From the NCBI RefSeq assembly GCF_014084105.1, contig NZ_CP048289.1, positions 1,931,922 through 1,995,921 on the forward strand: 64,000 nt of DNA, written 5' to 3'. Positions 34,220 to 43,346 of the stretch are shown piece after piece. The DNA comes from Streptacidiphilus sp. P02-A3a. GTDB taxonomy: Bacteria; Actinomycetota; Actinomycetes; Streptomycetales; Streptomycetaceae. Under the pieces are notes generated by a model. It had not been told where the DNA came from, searched no databases, and worked only from the letters and a program-made list of their open reading frames with translations. The translations under genes and the position numbers were made by a program. Position 1 is the stretch's first letter. Every line of letters starts with the position of its first letter.

Positions 34220-34526
34220 CCGCTGCTCTCCCTGCTCGCCGACGGCTCCGCGCCGGTCCCCGCGTCTGTCGGTCTGGACCCTACTCGACGGTACGGGTGG
34301 TGGCACCAGCAGCGCCCGTTCGCGCATGCGCGGGTGTATATGACAATGAGTCCGTTTATATCGGCTGAATTCCATTCGAAGTCCGCGGTGGTCCGCGATG
34401 GTCCGCGGTAATCCTGAGACGAGCGCGTGACAATCCGCCAACGGTAATGTGACTCTTCGTCGCTAGGCTCCTGAACAGGAGACATCGCCCGATCTGATCG
34501 GTCGGTGGCAAAACAAGGAGCCCACG
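34220..34526. promoter_or_regulatory. Divergent promoter region with short direct and inverted repeats
   Basis: This 307-bp gap separates the divergent methyltransferase and lipoprotein genes. It is locally AT-rich (34330-34380). Three direct copies of GTCCGCGRTG lie at 34381-34410, and CCGATC-T-GATCGG (34489-34501) is an inverted repeat 13 bp before the AAGGAG of the lipoprotein gene. I cannot place -35/-10 boxes with confidence. Confidence 0.5.
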
Positions 34527-35681
34527 ATTACCCGTATACGCACGGCCACTCTCGTTCTCGCCTGCAGCGTCGCCATGGTCGGCGGTGTCGCCGCCTGTGG
34601 CGCGGTGAAGCAGCTCACCACGGCGGAGAAGGTCAGCACGGCCTTCGACAAGCTCGGCGACAGCGACTCCCTCTCCGTCTCCTTCTCCCTGGACGCCACC
34701 GCCGCCCAACTGGTCTCGTTGGACCAGGGCACCTCCGACGCGATGAAGATGGTGGACGCCAAGAACGTCGCCGGACTCGGCGCGACGCTCACCCTGAGCG
34801 CCGACAAGCCGCTGAGCCAGGCGCTCAAGTCCGTCAGGACCACCGGCGGCGAGATCGACCCGACCACGGACCCCTCGCTCGGCGTCGACCTCGAAGTCCA
34901 CGCCGGGGGCCAGAAGTCGCTGTTCGAGGTGCGCATGGTCGGCGGCCTCGAATACCTGCGGGTCGACCTGGACAACCTGATGGCGCTCAGCGACGACGCC
35001 AGTACCAACCAGGACATCGCCGGGATGCAGGCCGGGCTCGGTCAGATGCCGCCGCAGTACGCCCCGCTCAAGGACCTGTTCGAGGGCAAGTGGGTGTCGC
35101 TCGACCCCAAGCAGCTCGCCCAGGTCGCCAAGGGCCTGGGTGGCGACTCGGCCGCCGCCGGTGCCTCCGGGCTGCCGACCTCGATTCCCAGCATCAGCAC
35201 GGGCACCAGGAACAACCTGGTCTCGGCGCTCACCGGGCTGTTCGAGCAGGACCTGACGCTGTCGGACCAGGGCACCGTCGACGGCCAGGACCACATCGTG
35301 GTCCAGGGCTCCGAGGCGAAGCTGGCGGCGGGCGTCCAGCAGGCCTTCGAGCCGGTCGCCAAGGCGATCCCGGGCCTGGCCAGTGCCTACCCGACGGCCG
35401 CGCCCACCGGGGTGCCGGACAAGAACGTCTCGGCCGACCTCTACGTCGGCAAGGACGGCTCGCTGTCCAAGGTCTCCTTCGACTTCTGGCAGCTCAACCC
35501 GCACGGCAAGGCCGGTGAGCACCTGCCGCTGTCGCTGGGCTTCAACGACCAGGCCGCCGCGCCGACCGCCCCCACCGGCGCGGTCCCGATCCCGGCCGCC
35601 CTGATCCAGAGCCTGGCCCAGAGCATGGCCGCCAACACCGGCGACACCACCAGCGGCGTCGGCTCCTCCCTCACCAGCTGA
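34527..35681 (+). CDS. Secreted lipoprotein with apparent ATT start codon
   Basis: Reading from ATT 34527 gives a clean lipoprotein signal: MTRIRTATLVLACSVAMVGG followed by VAAC, a lipobox with Cys at about residue 24. AAGGAG (34515-34520) lies exactly six bases before the ATT, and no ATG, GTG, TTG or CTG occurs in frame between it and ATG 34575, which would remove nearly the whole signal. The mature part (about 360 residues) is Ala/Leu-rich with alternating beta-like segments (LSVSFSLDATAAQLVSL, ADLYVGKDGSLSKVSFDFW), resembling LppX/LprG-like streptomycete lipoproteins. Function unknown. Confidence 0.72.
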   Translation: MTRIRTATLVLACSVAMVGGVAACGAVKQLTTAEKVSTAFDKLGDSDSLSVSFSLDATAAQLVSLDQGTSDAMKMVDAKNVAGLGATLTLSADKPLSQALKSVRTTGGEIDPTTDPSLGVDLEVHAGGQKSLFEVRMVGGLEYLRVDLDNLMALSDDASTNQDIAGMQAGLGQMPPQYAPLKDLFEGKWVSLDPKQLAQVAKGLGGDSAAAGASGLPTSIPSISTGTRNNLVSALTGLFEQDLTLSDQGTVDGQDHIVVQGSEAKLAAGVQQAFEPVAKAIPGLASAYPTAAPTGVPDKNVSADLYVGKDGSLSKVSFDFWQLNPHGKAGEHLPLSLGFNDQAAAPTAPTGAVPIPAALIQSLAQSMAANTGDTTSGVGSSLTS

Positions 35682-35687
35682 CCCGCG

Positions 35688-35717
35688 CGGGCCCGGACCA
35701 GGGGTGGTCCGGGCCCG
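35688..35717. terminator. Bidirectional hairpin terminator
   Basis: A perfect 13-bp stem (CGGGCCCGGACCA at 35688-35700) with a GGGG loop lies between the convergent lipoprotein and phospholipase C genes, 7 bp from each stop codon. Confidence 0.8.
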
Positions 35718-35724
35718 CCGGGCG

Positions 35725-37800
35725 TCAGCCGGTGACGCTGGTCGCGCCGGTCTCCAGGTGGCCGGTGAAGCGGCGGGACCAGGCGGGGTCGAGGTTGTTG
35801 GTGACGGTGAAGTCGTACCAGCCGTTGTCATAGGCGACGGCGTTGAAGTAGTCGCTGGTGCTGCCCCCGGCCGGGACGGTGTAGGTCCAGGGGCCGTCGC
35901 CGCGGTAGTTGGTGGAGGTGATGGTGAAGACCGCGGTCTTGCCGGAGGCGGCGGCGTTGGTCATGGTGAACCAGACCGCGAGGTCGCCGGTGCTGGAGCT
36001 GACCGCGTAGGAGCTGGTGGTCTCCAGGTTCTTGCCGATGGTGGTGGCGTTGCCGGCGAAGTGCCGCAGGAAGCGGTTGGGGCCGATCATGGTGAAGTCG
36101 TAGGCGCCGTTCCCGTACCCGGAGCCGATGTTGTAGTAGTCCCCGGCGGTGCCGTTGGTCTGGGTGGCGGCGTTGTACGCGGGGACGGTGTACTGCCAGG
36201 GGCCGCCGCTGCGGTTGGCGTTGGCGTAGACGGCGAAGTGGGCGGCGCTGGTGGCGACCGCGCCCTCGTTGGACATCTTCAGCCACAGCAGGATCTTGTT
36301 GTTCGCGTCGAACTCGAAGTGGTCCACCGAGCCGTTGGGCTGGTACGGCAGGGCGCGGGCGGAGCGGGTGCCGCTCTCCTGCGCGGGCAGCGCGTTGGTC
36401 TCCGGGGCCGGGTTGGGCAGCGGGTCGCAGGAGGTCTGGGCCAGCACGATGCCGGTGCTCGGCAGCGTCGGCAGGCCGTAGACCGGGGCGGCGAAGTCGA
36501 AGGCGCCGGTGAGGTCGCCGCAGACCTGGCGCCGCCAGGCGCTGATGTTGGGGCAGTTGGCGGGGGTGCCCAGGGCGCTGGTCCAGCTCTCCAGGAAGCG
36601 GATCACCGAGGTGTGGTCGTAGACCTGGGAGTCCACCCAACCGCCGCGCGACCAGGGCGAGACGACCAGCATGGGCACGCGGAAGCCGAGGCCGATGTTC
36701 TCGCCGGAGTAGAACTCGCCGGTGGTGCCCGAGGGCGCGGCGGGCGGCGGCACGTGGTCGAAGAAGCCGTCGTTCTCGTCGTAGTTGAGGAACAGCACGG
36801 TGGAGTCGAGCACGGCGCTGTCGGACGCCAGGGCCTGGAGCACCAGGTCGATGAAGTAGGCGCCGTTGCCGGGAGGGGCGTCCGGGTGCTCGCTGGTGTT
36901 CTGGTTGGCCACCACCCAGGAGACCTGCGGCAACGTGCCCGCCTTGGCGTCGGCGGCGATGGCGTTGGCGATGTCGACGGGGGTGTTGCCGGTGGACGGG
37001 ACCGACGCCATGCCCCGCTGGTACAACGTGCTGCTGGTGGACGCGTTGGCGAACTGATTGAAGTAGGCCAGTGCGTTGTCGCCGAAGTTGTCGGAGGCGT
37101 TCTGGTAGACCTTCCAACTGACCCCGGCGTTCTGCAAGGTCTCGGCGTAGGTCTGCCAGCTCAGGCCGGACTCGGAGCCGCCGTCGTAGGCCGGGCCGCC
37201 CGCGGCGCCCGCCGGGTCGATCTCGCCGGACCACAGGTAGGTGCGGTTCGGGCCGGTCGCGGACAGGATCGAGCAGTGGTACGCGTCGCAGACGGTGTAG
37301 GCATCGGCCAGGGCGTAGTGGAACGGGATGTCGGAGCGGCTGAGGTAGCCCATGGTGCGCACCGAGCCCTTGGCGGAGACCCAGTCGTCCATCTTGCCGC
37401 TGTCCCAGGCCTCGTGCTGGGTGGACCAGCCGTGGTCCAGGGAGCCGTCGCACTGGGCGAGGGTCTCCGGAGCCTGGCTGTCGGCGCTCGCGGTGTCGCT
37501 CAGCTGCCAGGGGTACTGCCGTCCGGAGCCGTTGGGCTGGTTGAAGACCGAGTAGCCGCCCGCGATGGCGATGGCCGAGCGGTCGGAGAAGCCGCGTACG
37601 CCCTGCAGACTGCCGAAGTAGTGGTCGAAGCTCCGGTTCTCCTGCATCAGCACCACCACGTGCTTGACGTCGGTGATCCTGCCGGTGGTGTTCGCCGCCG
37701 CGGCGGCGCGGGGCTCGCTTCCGGGCAGGACCTCAAGACCGATGGCCGCGCTCAGGGCGGCAGCGGAACCGAGGAAGGTACGGCGTGAGAGGGGTGACAC
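35725..37800 (-). CDS. Phospholipase C, phosphocholine-specific (Tat-exported)
   Basis: The 691-residue protein begins MSPLSRRTFLGSAAALSAAIG, a twin-arginine signal. The catalytic domain has VVLMQENRSFDHYFGSLQGV, the metal/nucleophile motif of the acid phosphatase/phospholipase C family, and later LNYDENDGFFDHVPPP and LGFRVPMLVVSPWSRGG. Two C-terminal repeats (DUF756; IGSGYGNGAYDFTMIGPNRFLRHF, then AYDNGWYDFTVTNNLDPAWSRRF) complete the standard layout. The product hydrolyses phospholipids outside the cell, probably for phosphate or lipid scavenging. The length is normal for the family. Confidence 0.92.
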   Translation of the reverse strand: MSPLSRRTFLGSAAALSAAIGLEVLPGSEPRAAAAANTTGRITDVKHVVVLMQENRSFDHYFGSLQGVRGFSDRSAIAIAGGYSVFNQPNGSGRQYPWQLSDTASADSQAPETLAQCDGSLDHGWSTQHEAWDSGKMDDWVSAKGSVRTMGYLSRSDIPFHYALADAYTVCDAYHCSILSATGPNRTYLWSGEIDPAGAAGGPAYDGGSESGLSWQTYAETLQNAGVSWKVYQNASDNFGDNALAYFNQFANASTSSTLYQRGMASVPSTGNTPVDIANAIAADAKAGTLPQVSWVVANQNTSEHPDAPPGNGAYFIDLVLQALASDSAVLDSTVLFLNYDENDGFFDHVPPPAAPSGTTGEFYSGENIGLGFRVPMLVVSPWSRGGWVDSQVYDHTSVIRFLESWTSALGTPANCPNISAWRRQVCGDLTGAFDFAAPVYGLPTLPSTGIVLAQTSCDPLPNPAPETNALPAQESGTRSARALPYQPNGSVDHFEFDANNKILLWLKMSNEGAVATSAAHFAVYANANRSGGPWQYTVPAYNAATQTNGTAGDYYNIGSGYGNGAYDFTMIGPNRFLRHFAGNATTIGKNLETTSSYAVSSSTGDLAVWFTMTNAAASGKTAVFTITSTNYRGDGPWTYTVPAGGSTSDYFNAVAYDNGWYDFTVTNNLDPAWSRRFTGHLETGATSVTG

Positions 37801-38027
37801 GCGGTCTCCAGGTGTGGGGCGGGCAGGCTTGAGCGGCCCGTGGCAACCAGGTGGTTACGGGCGAGAAGCACGGTGTGCCATGCCGGAAACTGTGGCGTAT
37901 GCATGGCGTGAACGGAACAAGTCCGCCCGGTGCCGACGTGTGAATATTCGGTGGCGGCTTTCGGACGCCGTGCGTGGCGGCGAGCGCGCCGCGCGGTCCG
38001 CCGGTCCCGGATCGGCGCGGAGCGGCT

Positions 38028-38048
38028 AATCTGATGGTACGTCAGATT
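38028..38048. promoter_or_regulatory. 21-bp operator of second class (SCP-x thiolase promoter)
   Basis: AATCTGA (38028-38034) and TCAGATT (38042-38048) are perfect complements around TGGTACG. It lies 33 bp upstream of the thiolase start and matches the sites at 13096 and 29964. The rest of the 281-bp gap left of it shows no feature I can support. Confidence 0.7.
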
Positions 38049-38081
38049 CGACACGCATTCGTCTCGGCAGGGGAGTTGGCG

Positions 38082-39278
38082 ATGGACCGCAAAGTCTGTG
38101 TGATCGGCGTCGGCATGACGAACTTCGAGAAGCCGGAGAGCCGCGACTGGCAGTACTGGGACATGGCGCGGGAGGCGGGTGAGGCGGCGCTGGCCGACGC
38201 CGGGATCGGCTACGGGCAGGTCGAACAGGCCGCCGTCGGCTTCTGTCAGCAGCAGTCCACGGCCGGGCAACGGGCGGTCTACGAGCTGGGGTTGACCGGG
38301 ATCCCGGTCTACAACGTGAACAACAACTGCGCCACCGGGGCGACCACGCTGCTGATGGCCCGTCAGTTCGTGGCCGGGGGACAGAGCGACTGCGTACTGG
38401 CGCTGGGCTTCGAGCGGATGAGCCGGGGCGCGCTCGGCGCGGGCCGGGGCGCGGGCGACTTCGCCGCCAGCCCGGTGGCCCGGCACTACGGCGTGATGGC
38501 CGCCCGGCACGGTTTCGCGGCGACGCCGCCCACCGCGCAGATCTTCGGCAACGCCGCCCGCGAGCACATGGACCGCTACGGCACCACCGCCGAGCAGCTG
38601 GCGCTGGTCGGCGTGAAGAACCACCGCCACTCGACCGCCAACCCGCGCGCCCAGTTCCGCGAGGCCTACACGTTGGAGCAGGTGCTGGCGGCGCGGACCA
38701 TCCACGCGCCGCTCACCAGACTCCAGTGCTCGCCGACCTCCGACGGTGCGGCGGCGGTACTGGTCGCCAGTGAGCGCTTCGTCCGCGAGCACCGGCTGGA
38801 GCGGCGGGCGGTGGAGGTCATCGGCCAGGCGATGGCGACCGACACCGAGGAGAGCTTCGCGTCGGGCTCGTCCATCGACGTGGTCGGCAGGCCCGTCAGC
38901 CGGGCCGCCGCCCGGGCCGTGTACCAGCAGTCCGGCCTCGGTATCGAGGATGTGGACGTGATCGAGCTGCACGACTGCTTCTCGATCAACGAACTGCTCA
39001 GCTACGAGGCGCTGGGCATGTGCGCGGACGGCGAGAGCGGCAAGCTGGTCGCCGAGGGCGCGACCGGCTACGGCGGGCGGTGGGTGGTGAACCCGTCCGG
39101 CGGGCTCATCTCCAAGGGGCATCCGCTGGGCGCGACCGGGCTGGCGCAGTGCGCCGAACTGGTCTGGCAGCTGCGCGGCGAGGCGGACCGGCGGCAGGTC
39201 GCGGGCGCGCGGGTGGGGCTGGCGCACAACATCGGGCTGGGCGGCGCGGCGGTGGTGACCATGCTGCGACGGCTCTAG
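38082..39278 (+). CDS. SCP-x/lipid-transfer-type thiolase (Ltp-like)
   Basis: The 398-residue protein begins MDRKVCVIGVGMTNFEKPE. It has the SCP-x thiolase pattern: NVNNNCATGATTLLMARQFV with the active-site Cys, VIELHDCFSINELLSYEALGMC and GGLISKGHPLGATGLAQCAEL. Ltp proteins of this group act as steroid side-chain thiolases or, with a MaoC-type partner, as retro-aldolases in actinobacterial sterol degradation. AGGGGAG precedes the ATG at 38082. A MaoC hydratase, a zinc ADH and an SDR follow on the same strand. Confidence 0.88.
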   Translation: MDRKVCVIGVGMTNFEKPESRDWQYWDMAREAGEAALADAGIGYGQVEQAAVGFCQQQSTAGQRAVYELGLTGIPVYNVNNNCATGATTLLMARQFVAGGQSDCVLALGFERMSRGALGAGRGAGDFAASPVARHYGVMAARHGFAATPPTAQIFGNAAREHMDRYGTTAEQLALVGVKNHRHSTANPRAQFREAYTLEQVLAARTIHAPLTRLQCSPTSDGAAAVLVASERFVREHRLERRAVEVIGQAMATDTEESFASGSSIDVVGRPVSRAAARAVYQQSGLGIEDVDVIELHDCFSINELLSYEALGMCADGESGKLVAEGATGYGGRWVVNPSGGLISKGHPLGATGLAQCAELVWQLRGEADRRQVAGARVGLAHNIGLGGAAVVTMLRRL

Positions 39279-39385
39279 CCGCTCCCGGTGGCTCCCGGCC
39301 GCCTTCGATGCCGGGGGCCGCGGCGGCGACGGTCAGGGGCATGGCCAATGCGGACCCGATGCGCTATACCTGTCGAGCGGAAACT

Positions 39386-39399
39386 TAGAACAAGTTCTA
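39386..39399. promoter_or_regulatory. Perfect palindromic KstR-type box before the MaoC gene
   Basis: TAGAACAAGTTCTA is a perfect 14-bp palindrome and matches TnnAACnnGTTnnA completely. It lies in the 281-bp gap between the Ltp-like and MaoC genes, 161 bp before the MaoC ATG, and probably controls the MaoC-ADH-SDR operon. No other feature stands out in the gap. Confidence 0.78.
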
Positions 39400-39559
39400 T
39401 AAATCTTTCGCGGGACCGGCCGTGCCGCTGAGCCGGGCCCGCGACGAGCGGCCCCGGCGCGGCCGACTGTGCGGACGGTCGCGCCGGGGTCCACCAGGAT
39501 GGGTCCGTCCCGGTGCGCTCATGGGGGCGGGCCGGACGCACGACAAGGAGAGACCAGCG

Positions 39560-40420
39560 ATGCCCATCGACCCCGCGGCCGCCCTCGCGGCCCCGCCCCG
39601 CGTCACCGACATCGCGTGGGAGCAGAAGGACGTCCTGCTCTACCACCTCGGCGTCGGTGCGGGCGCGCACCGCCCGGCCACCGATCCCGACGAGCTGCGC
39701 TACACCTACGAGAAGGACCTCCAGGTCCTCCCCAGCTTCGTCACCGTCGCGGGCGGCGGCCTCGCCAGGGCGGGGGTGTTCACCCTGCCCGGGCTCGACG
39801 TCAACCTGGCCCGGGTGCTGCACGGCGGGCAGCACATCGAACTGCACCGGCCGGTCCCGGTCTCCGGCCGGGGCACGCTGACCAGCAGCCTGGCCGCGCT
39901 GTACGACAAGGGCAAGGCGGCGGTACTGGTGCTGCGCAGCGAGGCGGCCGACGCCGACGGCCCGCTGTGGACCTGCGACACCGAGGTCTTCGCCCGCGGC
40001 GAGGGCGGCTTCGGCGGCGAGCGCGGCGTCAGCAGCCGGGTCGCGACGCCGGAGCGGGCGCCGGACTGGGAGCAGGAGATCCCGGTCCGGCACGACCAGG
40101 CGCTGCTCTACCGGCTGTCCGGCGACTGGAACCCGCTGCACGCGGACCCGGACTTCGCCGAGCTCGGCGGCTTCGACCGGCCGATCCTGCACGGCCTGTG
40201 CACCTACGGGACCACCCTCAAGGCCGTGGTGGACACCGTCCTCGGCGGCGACACCAGCCGCGTCCGCGGCTACCGCGCCCGCTTCGCCGGGGTGTTCTTC
40301 CCGGGGGAGACGCTGCGGGTGCGGATCTGGGACGAGGGCGGCCGACTGGTGGTCACCGCGGGCTCGGTGGAGCGGGCCGACGCGCCCGTGCTCGCCGACA
40401 CCGTGGTCACCCACGAGTAG
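39560..40420 (+). CDS. MaoC-family (R)-enoyl-CoA hydratase
   Basis: The 286-residue protein has two hot-dog halves. The C-terminal half carries the hydratase-2 motif LYRLSGDWNPLHADPDFAELGGF followed by RPILHGLCTYG, with the Asp and His of the active site. The N-terminal half (YEKDLQVLPSFVTVAGG) is the non-catalytic partner, as in MFE-2 hydratase and mycobacterial ChsH3/HtdY. It hydrates trans-2-enoyl-CoA to (R)-3-hydroxyacyl-CoA. The ATG at 39560 has AAGGAG; the frame is open upstream but not conserved. The next two genes supply dehydrogenases. Confidence 0.88.
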   Translation: MPIDPAAALAAPPRVTDIAWEQKDVLLYHLGVGAGAHRPATDPDELRYTYEKDLQVLPSFVTVAGGGLARAGVFTLPGLDVNLARVLHGGQHIELHRPVPVSGRGTLTSSLAALYDKGKAAVLVLRSEAADADGPLWTCDTEVFARGEGGFGGERGVSSRVATPERAPDWEQEIPVRHDQALLYRLSGDWNPLHADPDFAELGGFDRPILHGLCTYGTTLKAVVDTVLGGDTSRVRGYRARFAGVFFPGETLRVRIWDEGGRLVVTAGSVERADAPVLADTVVTHE

Positions 40421-40476
40421 CCACACCAGCACCCCGAACCGACCGGAGATCCCATCCACCCGTACAGGGAGCCGAC

Positions 40477-41553
40477 ATGCGCGCAGCAGTTCTGCACCGG
40501 ACAGGGCAGGAGAAGCTAGAGGTCCACACCGGGGTGGAGCTCCCGGACACCGGTCCCGGGCAGGTCAGGGTACGGATGCGGGCCGCCAGCCTGTGCCACT
40601 CGGACCTGTCCGCGATGAGCGGCGTGCTGCCGCAACCCGCCCCGTTCGTGCCCGGACACGAGGGCGCGGGCGAGGTCACCGAGGTCGGCGAGGGCGTGCG
40701 CGGCCTCGCCGTGGGCGACCACGTGGTGATCTGCTGGATGCCGCCCTGCGGGGTCTGCCCGAGCTGCGCGCGCGGCGCGGGCAACCTCTGCCTGGCCGGG
40801 TTCGCCAACATGGGCACGCCCAACTACCGCTTCGACGGCACCGACGTCTTCGGCTTCTCCGGCACCGGCACCTTCGCCGAGGAGAGCGTGGTCGCGGCCG
40901 GTTGCGCGGTGAAGCTGCCGGACGACGTGCCGTTCGAGATCGGCGCGCTGATCGGCTGCGGGGTCACCACCGGCGTCGGCGCGGCCATCCACACCGCCCA
41001 GGTCGAACCGGGTTCCTCGGTGGTGGTGATCGGCTGCGGCGGCGTCGGCATCGCCGCGATCCAGGGCGCGCGGGTCGCCGGCGCGGCCCAGATCGTCGCG
41101 GTCGACCCGGTCGCCTCCCGGCGCGCCTGGGCGCTGCGCTTCGGCGCGACCGAGGCGGTCGCGCCGGACGGGCTGGCCGCGGTACAGCAGCGGCTGACCG
41201 GCGGTGAGGGCTTCGACTACGCCTTCGAGGTGGTCGGCCGCTCGACGACGGTGCGCGCGGCGTACGACGCGACCCGGCGCGGCGGCGCGCTGGTGGTGGT
41301 CGGCGCGGGGGCGATGGACGACCAGGCGCAGTTCAACATGTTCGAGCTGTTCTTCAACGAGAAGCGGATCCTGCCCTCCCTGTACGGCGGCACGGACGTG
41401 CTGCGCGGCTACCGGACGATCATCGACCTGTGGCGCGCCGGACGGCTCGACCTGGCCGGGATGATCACCCACCACGTCCCGCTCGAAGCGGTCAACGACG
41501 CCATCGAGCAGATGCGCACCGGCGAGGCACTGCGCACCGTGATCGACCTCTGA
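40477..41553 (+). CDS. Zinc-dependent alcohol dehydrogenase (MDR)
   Basis: The 358-residue protein has the catalytic zinc ligands Cys in RAASLCHSDLS, His in VPGHEGAGEV and Cys in LIGCGVTTG, and the structural zinc Cys set MPPCGVCPSCARGAGNLC. The cofactor motif is VVVIGCGGVGIAAIQGA. Such enzymes (ADH class III-like) oxidise primary alcohols with NAD; the sterol 26-alcohol is a plausible substrate given the cluster. AGGGAG precedes ATG 40477 and the gene follows the MaoC gene after 56 bp. Confidence 0.9.
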   Translation: MRAAVLHRTGQEKLEVHTGVELPDTGPGQVRVRMRAASLCHSDLSAMSGVLPQPAPFVPGHEGAGEVTEVGEGVRGLAVGDHVVICWMPPCGVCPSCARGAGNLCLAGFANMGTPNYRFDGTDVFGFSGTGTFAEESVVAAGCAVKLPDDVPFEIGALIGCGVTTGVGAAIHTAQVEPGSSVVVIGCGGVGIAAIQGARVAGAAQIVAVDPVASRRAWALRFGATEAVAPDGLAAVQQRLTGGEGFDYAFEVVGRSTTVRAAYDATRRGGALVVVGAGAMDDQAQFNMFELFFNEKRILPSLYGGTDVLRGYRTIIDLWRAGRLDLAGMITHHVPLEAVNDAIEQMRTGEALRTVIDL

Positions 41554-41584
41554 AGGACCGGACCCGAGCGAGGAGACCGCCGCG

Positions 41585-42529
41585 ATGAACACCTCACTGC
41601 AGGGCAGGACCGCCGTGGTCACCGGCGCCGGGCGCGGCCTCGGCCGGGCCGAGGCCCTGGAGTTGGCCCGGCTGGGCGCGAACGTCGTGGTCAACGACCT
41701 CGGCGCGCCCGGCCGCGACGGCAGCGGCGCGGCCAGCGCCGCACCGGCGGACGGGACCGTGGCGGCGATCCTGGCCGAGGGCGGCCGGGCGGTCGCCCAC
41801 CACGGCGACGTCTCCGACCCGGACGCCGCCCGCGAGCTGGTCGAACTGGCCGTGGACCGCTACGGACAGCTCGACATCCTGGTCAACAACGCGGGCATCC
41901 TGCGGGACCGGATGGTCTTCTCCATGTCCCCGCAGGAATGGGACTCGGTGATCCGGGTCCACCTGCGCGGGCACTTCGCCACCACCCGCTTCGCCGCCGC
42001 GCACTGGCGCGACCGGGCCAAGGAGTCCGGCGCACCGGTGTACGGCCGGATCGTCAACACCTCCTCCGAGGCGTTCGTCGCGGGCTCGGCCGGGCAGCCC
42101 AACTACGCGGCGGCGAAGGGCGGAATCGTCGGCCTGACGCTGAGCTGCGCGTCCGCGCTGGCCAGGTACGGGGTCACCAGCAACGTCATCTGCCCGCGCG
42201 CCCGCACCCGGATGACCGAGGACGTGTTCACCGGCGCGCTCGGCGCGCCCGAGCAGGGGCTCGACCCGCTGGCCCCCGAGCACGTCTCGCCGCTCGTCGG
42301 CTACCTGGCCTCCCCGGCCGCGGGCCGGGTGAACGGGCAGCTGTTCGTGGTCCACGGCGGGATGGTCGCGGTGCTCGGACAGCCACCGGTGCTGGCGAAG
42401 TTCGACGCCGCGAAGGACCTGTTCACCCCGGACGAACTGGACGGGCTGCTCAGCCCCTTCTACGCGGAGCGGACCCCCGGCGACGGCTACGCCAACCTGG
42501 CGGTGCTGGGCCTGAAGCACGGGGACTAG
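41585..42529 (+). CDS. SDR 3-hydroxyacyl-CoA dehydrogenase, Hsd4A-like
   Basis: The 314-residue protein has the SDR cofactor motif GAGRGLGRAEALELARLGANVVVNDLG, NNAG in ILVNNAGILRD and the catalytic Ser...YxxxK in NTSSEAF ... PNYAAAKGG. The start VVVNDLG and the long C-terminal tail match the dehydrogenase part of MFE-2 and mycobacterial Hsd4A, which oxidises the (R)-3-hydroxyacyl-CoA made by MaoC hydratases in sterol side-chain degradation. It follows the ADH after 31 bp and is the last gene of the operon. Confidence 0.88.
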   Translation: MNTSLQGRTAVVTGAGRGLGRAEALELARLGANVVVNDLGAPGRDGSGAASAAPADGTVAAILAEGGRAVAHHGDVSDPDAARELVELAVDRYGQLDILVNNAGILRDRMVFSMSPQEWDSVIRVHLRGHFATTRFAAAHWRDRAKESGAPVYGRIVNTSSEAFVAGSAGQPNYAAAKGGIVGLTLSCASALARYGVTSNVICPRARTRMTEDVFTGALGAPEQGLDPLAPEHVSPLVGYLASPAAGRVNGQLFVVHGGMVAVLGQPPVLAKFDAAKDLFTPDELDGLLSPFYAERTPGDGYANLAVLGLKHGD

Positions 42530-42559
42530 CGAGGCGTCCGCCCGGTCCGCCCGGCGGGC

Positions 42560-43153
42560 TCAGGCCTGGGCGATCCTGTAGGACACCGCGAAAGCGCCGA
42601 AGCCCTGCTCCATGCCGTTGCAGGAACTGGTCCCGAAGCTCTCCCAGCCCGTGTACAGCCCCCGGGTGGATCCGTTGCCGAAGCTGGTGGAGAGCACCAG
42701 CGACCGGGTCTGGTGCGCGGCGAACGTCCCCAGGCCGAGGTCGGGGGACTGCCACTGCGGGTCGGTGCCCTTCATCGTGGGGGCGACCCAGGTGAAGTGG
42801 ACGAGGTGCCACGGATCGTTGTCGAGGCGCCACCAGATGGTCGGCGGGGCGGACTTGTTCTTGCCCGCCGCGTCCACGGCGACGTCCACGAAGGTGCCGG
42901 TGCGGGTGGCCCCGTCCAGGTTGCGGACGGGGATCACCACGTCCAGCTTCTGGCCGACCCGGGTGGCGTTCTGGACGGTGCCGACCGCGCGGTCGGCCAC
43001 CTGGAGGCTGCCGTCGTAGCACGCGGCCCCGGCGGTCACGGCGGTCACCGGGTGGGCGGCCTGGGCCGCCCGGGCGGTGCCGAGGCTGCCGGGAACGGCG
43101 GCCAGGACCGCGGCCGCGGCCAGGAAAGCCGTCCGGCGGATACGTGCGCTCAA
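42560..43153 (-). CDS. Secreted protein, unknown function
   Basis: The 197-residue protein has a signal peptide (MSARIRRTAFLAAAAVLAAV, cleavage near ARAAQA) and a beta-rich mature part with two Cys (AACYDGS and TSSCNGM). I do not recognise a domain. It starts with TTG 43153, preceded by GAGGGG. It converges on the SDR operon, 30 bp from its end. Confidence 0.6.
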   Translation of the reverse strand: MSARIRRTAFLAAAAVLAAVPGSLGTARAAQAAHPVTAVTAGAACYDGSLQVADRAVGTVQNATRVGQKLDVVIPVRNLDGATRTGTFVDVAVDAAGKNKSAPPTIWWRLDNDPWHLVHFTWVAPTMKGTDPQWQSPDLGLGTFAAHQTRSLVLSTSFGNGSTRGLYTGWESFGTSSCNGMEQGFGAFAVSYRIAQA

Positions 43154-43346
43154 GGGTGCCCCTCAGTCGTGCTGGATCCAGTCGTGCTGGATCGCGGAAC
43201 CGCATCCTAAGCCGGGGCTGTGGCCAGGAGTGACGCGGGGTGGGCGGGCCCCACCCCGGCGTCAACCGAGGTGGCGGACGGTCGCCGGAGCGCCGGGTCG
43301 GTACGGGTGCCACGGCTCGGCCGTGGGCCGACCGGTGGGCCGACCG

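Noticed and set aside
35704..37788. 694-codon + strand frame opposite phospholipase C
   Set aside because: It is Val/Gly/Arg-rich without any family pattern; the minus-strand gene has a Tat signal and catalytic motifs.
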